Below are positions 1 through 9,249 of a stretch of DNA of 64,000 bases, piece by piece (positions within the stretch are counted from its first letter, which is position 1; the number at the start of each line of letters is the position of its first letter). A program made the translations under genes and the position numbers. The stretch is from Hibiscus mutabilis (Eukaryota > Streptophyta > Magnoliopsida > Malvales > Malvaceae). The notes under the pieces are model-generated. The model did no database searches. It worked only from the letters and a program-made list of their open reading frames with translations, and had not been told where the DNA came from. Where the stretch lies: assembly GCA_019671005.1 (NCBI GenBank), contig CM033725.1, forward strand, positions 34,618,678 through 34,682,677, read 5' to 3'.

Positions 1-180
1 ATGGATTTAACCTTGAAATATAATCAATTAAACTATTCATATCTTCTTCACAAGTTGATGCCTCGAGACTATCATAATGGAGATATGGGTTTAAAAAATA
101 GTTAGTCTCATGCAAGGGTCGGTGAAGTTACAATTCAATATTCTATCGATATACTCAAAAGCTTGTTTGTAGTGCTCTTC
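1..180 (-). pseudogene. hAT transposase fragment (C-terminal side)
   Basis: On the minus strand this segment reads EHYKQAFEYIDRI, then NCNFTDP, then after a one-base frame change LNPYLHYDSLEAS, and ends LIDYISRLNP. In plant Ac-like hAT transposases this stretch follows the block FW.NV.Y.LK...P.VKVLR..D, which is found here at about 32.5 kb on the same strand. The two pieces are therefore one gene, separated by the 32-kb retrotransposon nest that begins at position 181. The expected hAT dimerisation domain would lie to the left of the window. The reading frame is broken, so this is a pseudogene fragment. Confidence 0.72.
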
Positions 181-385
181 TGATACTTGCTCGACTCCGT
201 AGGTTGAATTTGAGACGTATTTGTTCCCGATCGTAAATCAAGGTGTATTTGAAATCATTGTTGAAAGCTAGCAAAAGGGTTCGGTGGGATGAACAAAGAA
301 GATGAAGATAGTAAAGAGGATGGATGGTATGGATGATTGGATGGAAGGGAGTGGACGTTTGGATAGATTAAAGGATTGTCTGGAT

Positions 386-515
386 GGAACGTGACCCACT
401 ATATATTGAGATCTAGGAACCAACGCTATAATTAGATAGAAAGGTAGATGATGGAATGTGACCCACTAGTTATATGAAACTAGGAACCAATGTTATAAGA
501 TAATGGAAGGTAGAG
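386..515. repeat. Tandem duplication of about 67 bp in the Chromo-1 LTR
   Basis: Two adjacent copies start at 386 and 453. Each contains GTGACCCACTA, then CTAGGAACCAA, then GGTAG. The duplication lies inside the segment missing from the partner LTR. Confidence 0.75.
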
Positions 516-1521
516 GTTGAAAATTACAAGAACAAGCTTGGAAGTCAAGAAGTTCAATGGAGAACAACGAGGAGAACAATCTCACAAGTATATTCAAATT
601 CTAAGTTGTGTTTACAAATGACCAAAAGCCTTCTATTTATAGGCTTACAAAGGATATGAAAGGCCAAAAGTCCTTCCTTCATTCAAGATGATGCATAAAG
701 CCTTTTCATTAGTGCTGAAATATGAATGGACATGCCTTTTGAAAGTGAATGGTTGCAAATCTCGTATGACTTTCTAGCCTGCACTACCTTCTGTAATCTG
801 GACATATCTCGAGCTCTCGATATCAGATTAATGCGATTCAAAATGCATTGGAAAGCTAAGAGATAGGTGATTAAGTTTCATGAAGACTTCACAACCCAGT
901 TATGCTTGAATCTTGCTCGAAAATGGCAAACAATCTGACTGGCATTTTTGGTGATGAATCTGCCCAATGAATATGAATGGACATCATATGAAAAGGCATT
1001 GGATCATGCTCCTTATTATTGCCATCCATTGAAGAGTCAAATAGAGGTATCTCTTGGCTTTCCTTCTTTCGTCTCTTCCTGTTCCAATCCTCTCCAAATG
1101 ACTTGGACAATGCTTCCCCTCCAAGCTCCAAGTTGTCATGCCACTTGTACACCTATATGGCCAAATTAAACACATTAACGTGTGACATGTTAATGCTGGA
1201 ATTAAATTATAAAATATGGTTTTAAAACAAATAAAACAAATCGCATGACTCACTAAATAAAATGCTGGAAATTTAAAGAGAAAACTAGGCACAAAACAAA
1301 TAACAATGTGTCCAAAAATTAAACAAACAACGATGTGTAAAATTTAAACTAAATGCAACAAAGTGCATGGCTTGCATAGCTCTTCACGTCCATTACCTTC
1401 AAGTCCAACGCCCTTTTGAAACCCAACATCCCAAACTCACTTGATTAACATTGTGAGAGCACCCTTGAATTGTTTAGCCCTTGCCCGAGTGATTGGACCT
1501 TGAGGAACTTCTATTGGGACT

Positions 1522-1526
1522 CTCTT
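1522..1526. other. Target-site duplication CTCTT, left copy (Tekay-1)
   Basis: CTCTT immediately precedes the LTR start TGTCAGACC at 1527 and is repeated at 12181-12185 directly after the LTR end GTGTTACA. Removing the insertion and one copy restores Chromo-1 LTR sequence matching 32350-32397. Confidence 0.93.
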
Positions 1527-1770
1527 TGTCAGACCTCGAAAATTGATCTAATCAGAATTAGGTTCTAGTGATCAGAAATTTTGTATTGGTTATGCCCGAA
1601 TGGTGTAATTTCTAAATTCTTGTACCCAATTTGAAGAAATGAAAGTTATTTGGGCTTAATTGAAATTGTTAGACCTTTTGTAAGGAATGAAAGTCATTTA
1701 GTGACTAAATTGTGAAAATTCAAAGTTGGGGTTTCATTGGAAATACTGAAAATGTTGAAGTTGAGCTAGG

Positions 1771-1873
1771 CGTATCGATACAGTAGGACCTGTATCGGTA
1801 CGGCCCAACTGTTTTAACTAACTTACCCAACTTAGCCTAGCCGTATTGATAGGGCCATAAGGTGTATCGATAT
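1771..1873. repeat. TATCGATA motif cluster, LTR 5' part (Tekay-1 5' LTR)
   Basis: Four copies of a motif close to YGTATCGATACGG occur within about 100 bp: near 1771, 1791 (TATCGGTA), 1842 (TATTGATA) and 1863. The partner LTR has matching copies near 9490, 9517, 9575 and 9587. Confidence 0.85.
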
Positions 1874-3770
1874 GGATCCCTATTAAAAACTAGTTTAGTG
1901 ATTAATTTGTAATAATTGGGAATCGGGGATGAGTCACCTACTTTCTTGCCACCTCTTCATGTGAAATTGATCAGAAAAGGATGACAATTAGTCATCAATT
2001 GTCAAAAGTTGGAAAAAGGTAAGAAAGAGGTGTTAATCAATGGTTTAAGCAAACTCTTAGCTAAGGGAAACCTTCCTATTGACCCTTGGTGAGGTGGGAC
2101 ATGATTAGGGAGTATAGTTTCTTAAAATGAATAAGGAAAAGCCTCTTTATTTGTTTTGAATCTCCCGAAACCAAACTCAACCTTTGATTGAAGAAACCAA
2201 GCACACACCTCCATTGTCATCTCCTCCCTCAAGCTCAAGCAAGCACCTCAAGCTAACCCTTGATCTTTGTGTGTTTCCAATACACCATTTGAAAGCTTGT
2301 AATTGGGTAAGTAAAACCCCTATATCAATTTGAAGATTCCATCAATCCTTAGAGTTTAATTTCAAGATTTAAGTCTTGAATGTTCAAGCTAAGCCCATGT
2401 GTTAGAAAGCCAATTTCTTTGTTTCAATGTTGTCTACGAGCTTTAGTAAGCTTGAAAAACATTTGTAAATCATTATTTCGGATCCTAATGTAATTCCCTA
2501 ATTTTGAACTAGCTCAAGTCGTGGAAGACGTTCCATCTTCACCATCTTCATTGCTAAGTATTCCCAACGACAAGAGGATCGCTATCCGAGAACCTTGAAG
2601 CCTCTGAGTACTAGGTGAATGTAGTTATGTCTCGAGATCGGTTAGGTGCCATCTCGGTTGCATTTGTTTTGTGATTACGTTGTGTATTCATTTGAGTAGC
2701 TCAAGTAGAGCCTACAAGATGTGAACTCCATATGGTAAGTACGGTAAGGTCATCCTATTGTTTTGATACATTACGATATGCCATGACTTAATCGTTATAT
2801 GATATATGTGAATGTTGCTTGACGTTAACATTGATACATGTGGAAATTGATACATGCATAAATGACATGATATGTGATTTAGAGTCGAGGCTCAATTTGC
2901 AAACTGGTATGATACGGCCTAAGGGCACAAAAGTAAGCTTCATGGTGATATATGTAACATTGGACACTTGTGGACTTTGGATACAATTAGCATGCTATAG
3001 TGTTATTTGAGCTCACTATGTATGGGATTGGATTACGGTCCGGGGCTACGACCTATATGTGGGGAGGAAAGGTTGGATTGTGTAAGGGACTTCAGAGCTA
3101 CGGCTCAAGGCTAAGTCCTATTTCCAATATGTGTGGTGTATAGGGGAATCCACATATCCATTGGTTGATATGGCCAAGAAGAAAAATAAGAATATGTGTT
3201 GTGCATTTGATACATGAAATTGCTAATTGTTGATGTTAAGCATGAGTTGTATAGGTTAATGATGTGTATATGCCATTCAAACATGCTTACATGTTATACA
3301 TGCCATTAAAGAACTTGTTGCATTTTTTATAACTACCTCACTAGGCTATGTAAGCCTAACATTCGTGTGTCTCGTGCATTTCAGGACCTTGAAGAAATCT
3401 GAGCTCTGACCGTGTGGTTGAAGTTGCAAGTCACTTCCATCAACCCCATGTATGCTTACATTTTATTTTGAACTCCTAGTAAGGTGGCATAAGGCTAGAC
3501 ATGTTATGTTTGCCTATTTCGATATGTGCCTAATGGCCTAAGAGTGTCTAAGGGTTAGATGTGCATTTTGGTATGGTTGTAAAATAGTAAAACTAGTTAA
3601 ATGGGCTTAAAGGCACCAAAAGATAAAAACTTAGTGAATGGATTCAAAATGCTCTAAAATTTGGTATGCTATTAGAATTATTGATTAATAGCTTGTTGGT
3701 AAAATTTGGACATCGTTTGATAGGTTAATTTGAGTAAAAGCCAGCTAAAATCTGTCATTGGAGGGTAGGG

Positions 3771-4013
3771 CGTATCGATACTGGTGATGGTGTATCGATA
3801 CGGCCTTGCATAATTGGCCTGGTCAACATCAGTTAAAAGGGGCGTATCGATACGGCATGAGATGTATCGATACAGTTTTTGGTCATTGGAATCTAGAAAA
3901 ATAAAGGTATCGATACGGTTATAGGGTGTATCGGTGCGAAGACAACGTAGTCAACCTATATCGATACGGTTCTAGTTGTACCGATACTGCCCTAAGTGTA
4001 TCAGTACGGTGGC
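3771..4013. repeat. TATCGATA motif array, LTR 3' part (Tekay-1 5' LTR)
   Basis: About nine copies of GTATCGATAC-like palindromes lie in 240 bp (near 3771, 3791, 3843, 3863, 3906, 3926, 3957, 3975 and 3998). Spacing is irregular, so this is a cluster of short sites and not a simple tandem repeat. Degenerate copies mostly alter the central CG. Confidence 0.9.
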
Positions 4014-4413
4014 GGTTAATTATGTTAAAAGAGACAAAACAAAGTTTTGCCTTGATTACAAAATGGTCACCAGAAATTGTATGGTCTAATTGGATAGGTA
4101 AATGACCTCTGTTTGTAATGAGATTTCACAGGCTAATAATTGGAAGGTAATATTTCATATTAATAACATTAATTTCAGTTTAGGACCCTTAACTTTTAAA
4201 ATTTACAATTTAGTTCCTAAGTTCAAAAAAGTTTAAAGTTGACCCCAAATTAAGTAAGATATTAATAAGTTAGTTAGATACGTTGTAAAAGGGATTAATA
4301 AGACATTCTAAATAAGTTGCAAACTCCAATTAAATTTCTAATTTCTGAATATGCCTTCCGATAACACTTTCTGACATGATTCTCTACCAGGTCAGGAAGG
4401 GGTGTTACATATG

Positions 4414-4426
4414 TGGTATCAGAGCT
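4414..4426 (+). promoter_or_regulatory. Primer-binding site of Tekay-1 (initiator Met tRNA)
   Basis: TGGTATCAGAGCT starts four bases after the LTR end and is complementary to the 3' end of plant initiator methionine tRNA. This is the usual primer of Tekay and many other plant retrotransposons. Confidence 0.93.
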
Positions 4427-4567
4427 AGAGTTTAGTCGATTTTAGGACTAAACCGAGGCTTGTCAGGAGTCTGGATGTGCATATGCCACCTAGGAGTTTA
4501 TTTGTATATGTTATCTGTGACTTGCAATTGACACGATTTAACTTCTTCTTTTCGATCATATTTAAGA

Positions 4568-5880
4568 ATGTCTGCACCCGATAATAGGTGTGTTACGATA
4601 GAACCACATCCCGGCTCCTCCTCAACATAGGGGGACAATCTCAAAGCCGAAGTTCAACCTGAACAAGTAGGGCAGAATCACCCATCCAATCCTCCTCTGA
4701 TGCTTTCCGCTCAATAGGAGTATTTGATGTCCATGGCTGAGATGATCAAGTAGGTGGTCATGTCTCTTAGGCAAGAGCAGCCACCTCAGCCTGTTGAAGT
4801 GTCCTCATTCATTTTGAAGGCTCCTATCGACAAGCTTAGACAATACCCGATTTATACCTTCACCGGCCAGGAACAAGAAAATCCTGAAGTAGCAGAGTAT
4901 TGGCTAGAAAACACTCTCAAAGTCCTGAATAAACAAATGAAATGTTCTGACGAACACAAGCTGGAGTGTGCTCTGGCATTGATCTCTGAAGAGGCTCAAA
5001 ATTGATGGGACACCGCGACACTCACCGCGCCTGAGCACAGGGTTACATGGGACTTCTTCCTTCAGGAGTTCCGCAAGAAGTACATCAGTGAATACTACAT
5101 CGCTGAAAGGCACAATAAGTTCCTTCATCTGAGACAAAGAGGACGACCCGTAGAGTAGTATATTCATGACTTTTATAAGTACTCGAGGTATGGTACATAG
5201 ATCATACGCACGGAGAAAGAGAAGTGTAGAATGTTCATTGATGGCCTTTGTGATGAATTACATCCTCTCTTCACTGCTTTTGGAGTTGGAGGACTTTTAG
5301 AATCTGGTCAATCGGGCAATCACTACTGAAGCCTCCCAGAAGGCTTATGAGAGAAGAAAGGGAAACCAAGCCAGGTCCAACAAGATATTCTGAGATGATT
5401 CCAAACCTCCTATGCCTTAAAATAAGGGTAGACAGTGGGACCAGAGGTCTACTACTTTTCAGCAATTACCAAGGATGGGATATGTTCCACAATCCCAATC
5501 TCTGAGAACATATGTCGCTCGTACAGCTTCGATTGATAGTACGGGTGGTTCTGGGAGAGGTTCTCAGATTCCTATGTGTAATTTTTGTCAAACGAGGCAT
5601 CCCAAGCAGTGTCGCAGATAGACCGGATATTGCTACCTCTGTGGTGAAGGTGGTCACTTTATTAGACAATGTCCGCAGAATCTGAATGCTCCTACCTATG
5701 TAGCTTCTCAGAACAATTCTGCTAAGGGAAGGGGAGCGAAACAAGTACAGTCTGGATCAGTGGGGAGACCTCGCAACTCAAACACTCCTTTAATTGGGCA
5801 TGACCCTCAGACCTTAGCCTAGATGTACCATGTCCGAGGTTGAGAGTATGAGGACGATCTTGATGTGATAGCAGGTATGG
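4568..5880 (+). pseudogene. Tekay-1 gag pseudogene
   Basis: Gag would form the virus-like particle and package element RNA. The probable start is ATG at 4568 (MSAPDN). Downstream, IYTFTGQEQENP and AEYWLENT mark the start of the retrotransposon gag fold. WDFFLQEFRKKYI and HDFYKYSRYG mark its C-terminal half. A CCHC zinc knuckle, CYLCGEGGHFIRQCP, lies at about 5629-5674; a second, upstream CNFC...H...C motif is interrupted by a stop. In-frame TAG codons at 4751 and 5156 stand where the family has Gln. Frameshifts occur around 5300-5400. The product would not be functional. Confidence 0.85.
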
Positions 5881-6373
5881 TGAATTATGTTCTAGCCTTG
5901 TTTATGCTTTGGTAGATCCAGGCTCTACACATTCTTTTATTAGCGAACCATTGATTGGGAAGTATGCTCTAGAACCTGAATCAGTCACTTTTGAGATAGA
6001 TGTCTCTAACCCACTAGGAGATAGTGTGGTTATACGGTTGATTTGTAAAGCATGTCCTCTGAGGATCCAAAGGATTCCATTTTCAGCCAATTTGATGGCC
6101 TTACCTTTCCATGAGTTTGATCTTATCCTAGGCCTTGATTGGTTAGCCGAACATCGAGCCTGGGTAGACTGTTCGAAGAATAAGCTATACCTTCGTGGGC
6201 TCGACAAGGAAAGCATAACTTTGATGAAAACCAAACCCGAGCCTAATAAAACTATTATGTGTGCTATGGAGTCTAAAGAAGATACAAAGTTCAATGATGT
6301 ATCGGTGGTGAAAAAATTTCTTAATATGTTTCCCGATGAACTTCTAGGACTCCTTCCGACCCGAGAAGTATAA
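5881..6373 (+). pseudogene. Tekay-1 protease region
   Basis: This is the aspartic protease segment of pol, which would cleave the Gag-Pol polyprotein. LVDPGSTHSFIS near 5908 carries the catalytic Asp in the D.GSTH form typical of Tekay/Del. FDLILGLDWLAEH near 6117 is the usual C-terminal flap-to-core motif. The frame is open for about 154 codons. The linker to RT then contains two stops just after 6370. The DTG-type residues look intact, but the polyprotein around them is broken. Confidence 0.85.
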
Positions 6374-7200
6374 TTTGGAATCAAAGTATAATCGGGGACT
6401 ACCCCAGTCTCTATTGTTCCATATAGGATGACTTCGATCGAATTAAAAGAGTTGAAGGCCCAAATCCAAGATCTTTTGGACAAGGGATTTATTCGACCGA
6501 GTTCTTCACCCTAGGGAGCACCAGTTTTGTTTGTTAAGAAGAATGATGGGTCGATGAGTCTGTGTATTGACTATCGTCAGTTGAACAAAGTAACAATCAA
6601 GAATAAGTACCCATTACCGAGGATTGACGATCTCTTCGATCAGTTGAAGGGTACTTTTATCTTCTCCAAGATAGACTTACGATCCGAGTACTACCAAATG
6701 TTAGTGAAGGAGTTCGACGTCCCAAAGACTATCTTCCGAACTAGATATGGCCATTACAAGTTTCTGGTAATACCTTTTGGGCTTACAAATGCACCTGCGG
6801 CCTTCATGAATTTGATGAATCGTGTGTTCTAGCCATATCTAGATAAATTTGTAGTTGTGTTCATAGATGACATCATGATCTATTCTAAGGACACTACCAC
6901 ACATGAAGAACATCTCTGGATTGTACTTTAGACTCTCAAGGAGAAGCAGTTGTACGGCAAGTTCAGTAAATGTAAATTCTGGTTATCTGAAGTATCCTTT
7001 TTGGGACATGTGATCTCTTCTATGGGAATTCAAGTTGATCCAAAGAAGATTTAAGCAGTTCTTGATTGGATCCCTTCGAACAATGTTGGAGAAGTTCGTA
7101 ATTTTTTGGGCCTTGCAAGCTACTATCGTAGATTCGTTAAAGGGTTCTCAATAATTGTTGCACCCTTGACGAAGCTCTCCGTAAAGAAACTCCCTTTGTG
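6374..7200 (+). pseudogene. Tekay-1 reverse transcriptase region
   Basis: RT would copy element RNA into DNA. Recognisable blocks are LFVKKNDGSM, CIDYRQLNKVTIKNKYPLPR, FSKIDLRSEYYQ and IPFGLTNAPAAFMNLMN. The catalytic VVVFIDDIMIYSK motif lies near 6850. Thumb and connection motifs (FLGHVISS, FLGLASYYRRFVKGFS) follow. TAG stops at 6830-6832 and 6929-6931 replace conserved Gln residues (family VFQPYL and VLQTL). Another stop lies before GAPVLFVKK. The active-site Asp pair is present, but the enzyme is truncated by these stops. Confidence 0.88.
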
Positions 7201-7269
7201 TGGAAAGTGGAGCAACAAAGGAGTTTTGATCAACTTAGGCAAGTCCTGATACATGCCCCTATTTTAGTG

Positions 7270-7660
7270 CAACCCGAGCAGGTAAGGACTTTACCGTGTA
7301 CATTGATATATCCCACTTGGGATTAGGCTGTGTACTGATGCAAGAGGGAAAAGTCATAGCCTATACCTCACGTAAGCTTAAACCACACTAGCTAAACTAT
7401 CCGACACATGATCTAGAGTTAGCTGCTATTGTATTTACCCTAAAGATTTGGAGGCATTACCTTTACGGTGAGAAGTGTTACTTGTACACTGATTAAAAAG
7501 TCTAATACCTCCCAACTCAAAAAGAGTTGAATCTCCGTCAATGTCGGTGGATGGAACTTTTGAAGGACTACGACTTGGTTATTGATTACCATCCCGACAA
7601 AGCCAATGTCGTAGTTGATGCCCTTATTCGGAAGCCCACTCCCTCTCTGAGGTGTTTGAA
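7270..7660 (+). pseudogene. Tekay-1 RNase H region
   Basis: RNase H would degrade the RNA strand during reverse transcription. Visible motifs are VYIDISHLGLG (first catalytic Asp, DAS changed to DIS), HDLELAAIVF (Glu), YLYTD with the following HK lost to stops, LRQCRWMELLKDYDLVIDYHP and VVVDALIRK (last Asp region; the family has ALSRK). At least three stops interrupt it. It joins RT at its N-terminal side and integrase at its C-terminal side, as in all Ty3/Gypsy elements. Confidence 0.85.
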
Positions 7661-8870
7661 TGCTCATTTCCAGCTTAAGAAGCAGGGCAAGCTAATGGCA
7701 GAATTGAGAGTTCAATCAACCATTGTGTCCCGAATCAAGGCACTCCAAGAGTCTAATGAGGAGTTGCAAACTCTTATTGCTAAGATTAGGGATAAGCCTG
7801 ATCCTGACTTTACTATGAATTCTAAAGTTTGTTGTGCTTTCGAAATAGTATTTGTGTTCCCGATAATGGTGATCTTTAGAATCAAATTTTGAGTGAAACT
7901 CATTCGAGTCATTTTTTTGTTCATCCCAGGGCTATCAAGATGTATAAAGACTTAAAGGAGCTATATTGGTGGTCTGGTATGAAAGCCGAAATCACAGACT
8001 TTGTGGCTAGATGTTTGACCTGCCAACGAGTTAAAGCCGAGCACAAGGTGTCTACTTGTCTCTTGCAACCTATTGATCTCCCACAGTGGAAATGGGAACA
8101 TATTATGATGGATTTTGTAAGTGGTCTACCAATGACACCAAAGAAAAATGATGCTATTTGGGTCATTGTAGATCAATTCACCAAGTCAGTTTACTTCTTT
8201 CCGGTAAGAATAGACTTCAGCTTGCCTAGACTCGTTTAGTTGTACATTCGTGAAGTTATCCGTTTGTATGGAGTTCTTGTGTCCATTATATCCTACCATG
8301 ATCCACATTTTGCATCCCAATTTTAGAGAACCCTACATGAGGCTTTGGGAACCTGAGTGCACTTAAGCACTACTTTCCACCCTCAAACCGTTGGCCAATC
8401 TAAAAAGGTTATCTAGGTAACCTTATATATCTTCTATCCATATGTATAAATATTTCGTACCAATCCTTATTCTTCCTTGTAGATTCTAGAAGATATAATA
8501 CGAGCCTGTGTTATCGACTTTGAGAATACGTGGGAAAAATCCCTACCGTTGGTGGAATTCGCATACAACAATAGTTACCAAGCTTCGAATAAAATGGCTC
8601 CTTATGAAGCCCTTTATGGGAGAATAAGTAGGATCCCTCTCTGTTGGACCGAGCTTGGTGAAGGCAAAGTGTTAGGCCTTGACTTACTTCGGGAGACCGA
8701 AGAAAGGGTAACCATCATTCATGTCGGCTCAAAGCTATATTTGACCGGCAGAAAGCCTATGCCGATCTAAAAAGAAGAGACATTCAGTATGACATCGTTA
8801 AGAAAGCCTTCCTTAAGGTATCCCCGTGGAAGAAGATCCTTCATTTTGGTAAAAACATGAAGCTAAGTCC
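7661..8870 (+). pseudogene. Tekay-1 integrase region
   Basis: Integrase would insert the cDNA. The HHCC zinc-binding domain is visible as HSSHFFVHP...KDLKELYWW...CLTCQRVKAEH near 7895-8045. The core begins QWKWEHIMMDFVSGLP (first Asp) near 8090 and continues with DAIWVIVDQFTKS. The second Asp segment near 8290 (family IVSDRD) is decayed to ISYHD. The third-residue region near 8390 is frameshifted. VEFAYNNSYQASNKMAPYEA and RISRIPLCWTELGE follow near 8550-8660. It carries stops and frameshifts throughout. Confidence 0.86.
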
Positions 8871-9210
8871 TTATTTTATCGGCCCATTCGAGGTGATTGA
8901 GAGAGTTAGACCTCTTGCCTACCGACTGGCTCTTTCTAAAGAGTTAAGTCGTATACATAATATCTTCCACGTGTCTATGCTACGGAAGTACCGGTCTGAT
9001 CCGTCCCATGTGATCGAGCCGAAATCTGTGGAGATCCAGGAATTTGACGTACGATAAGGAACCTGTGTAGACCCTCACATGAGAAGTCAAGAGACTTCAA
9101 AACAAGTCCGTGCCCTTAGTGAAGTTTTTTGGAGAAGTCATGCAATAGAGTAAGCAATGTGGGAGCCAGAGGAGACGATGCAAAAGCAGTATCCTCATCT
9201 TTTCGATTAG
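8857..9210 (+). pseudogene. Tekay-1 integrase C-terminus and decayed chromodomain
   Basis: MKLSPYFIGPFEVIERV and SRIHNIFHVSMLRKYRSDP form the GPF/Y-like C-terminal module of Tekay integrases. Across a stop at 9055 and a frame change, EVKRLQNKSVPLVK, WRSHAIE and MWEPEETMQKQYPHLFD remain from a chromodomain. In this clade that domain is thought to guide insertion by binding modified histones. The intact form of the same domain is seen in Tekay-2 at 43170-43400. Confidence 0.86.
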
Positions 9211-9237
9211 AATGAAAATTTGAGGATGAATTTTCTT

Positions 9238-9249
9238 AAGGGGGAGAGT
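9238..9249 (+). promoter_or_regulatory. Polypurine tract of Tekay-1
   Basis: AAGGGGGAGAG directly precedes the 3' LTR start TGTCACACC. It would prime plus-strand DNA synthesis. Confidence 0.9.

Larger units (their letters stand above)
181..1526 (-). repeat. 3' LTR of Chromo-1 (outer part)
   Basis: This block matches 17261-17972 and 31961-32397, the other LTR of the same element. Shared landmarks are GACGTATTTGTTC, the GGTTCGGTGGGA run and the segment CCAAATGACTTG. The LTR is cut at 1526 by Tekay-1 and resumes at 12186-12210. It carries a 215-bp stretch (390-604) that is absent from the 5' LTR. Confidence 0.85.
1527..4409 (+). repeat. 5' LTR of Tekay-1
   Basis: The LTR begins TGTCAGACC and ends GGGTGTTACA. 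It aligns along its whole length with 9250-12180. It is 2883 bp, 48 bp shorter than its partner. The main difference is a 54-bp deletion near 3985. Two clusters of TATCGATA-type palindromes lie inside it. Confidence 0.92.

Noticed and set aside
1019..1225. Overlapping small frames on both strands near 889-1292, repeated at 17749-18051
   Set aside because: They lie in Chromo-1 LTR sequence and their repetition reflects the LTR pair, not a gene family.
3771..4013. TATCGATA array as an insect DRE/BEAF-type insulator
   Set aside because: The octamer coincides with a Drosophila motif, but I know of no such factor in plants. The resemblance is not used as evidence.
5902..6483. 193-codon antisense frame opposite the Tekay-1 protease
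   Set aside because: It lies opposite the well-supported protease frame and has no recognisable domain. It is a shadow frame.
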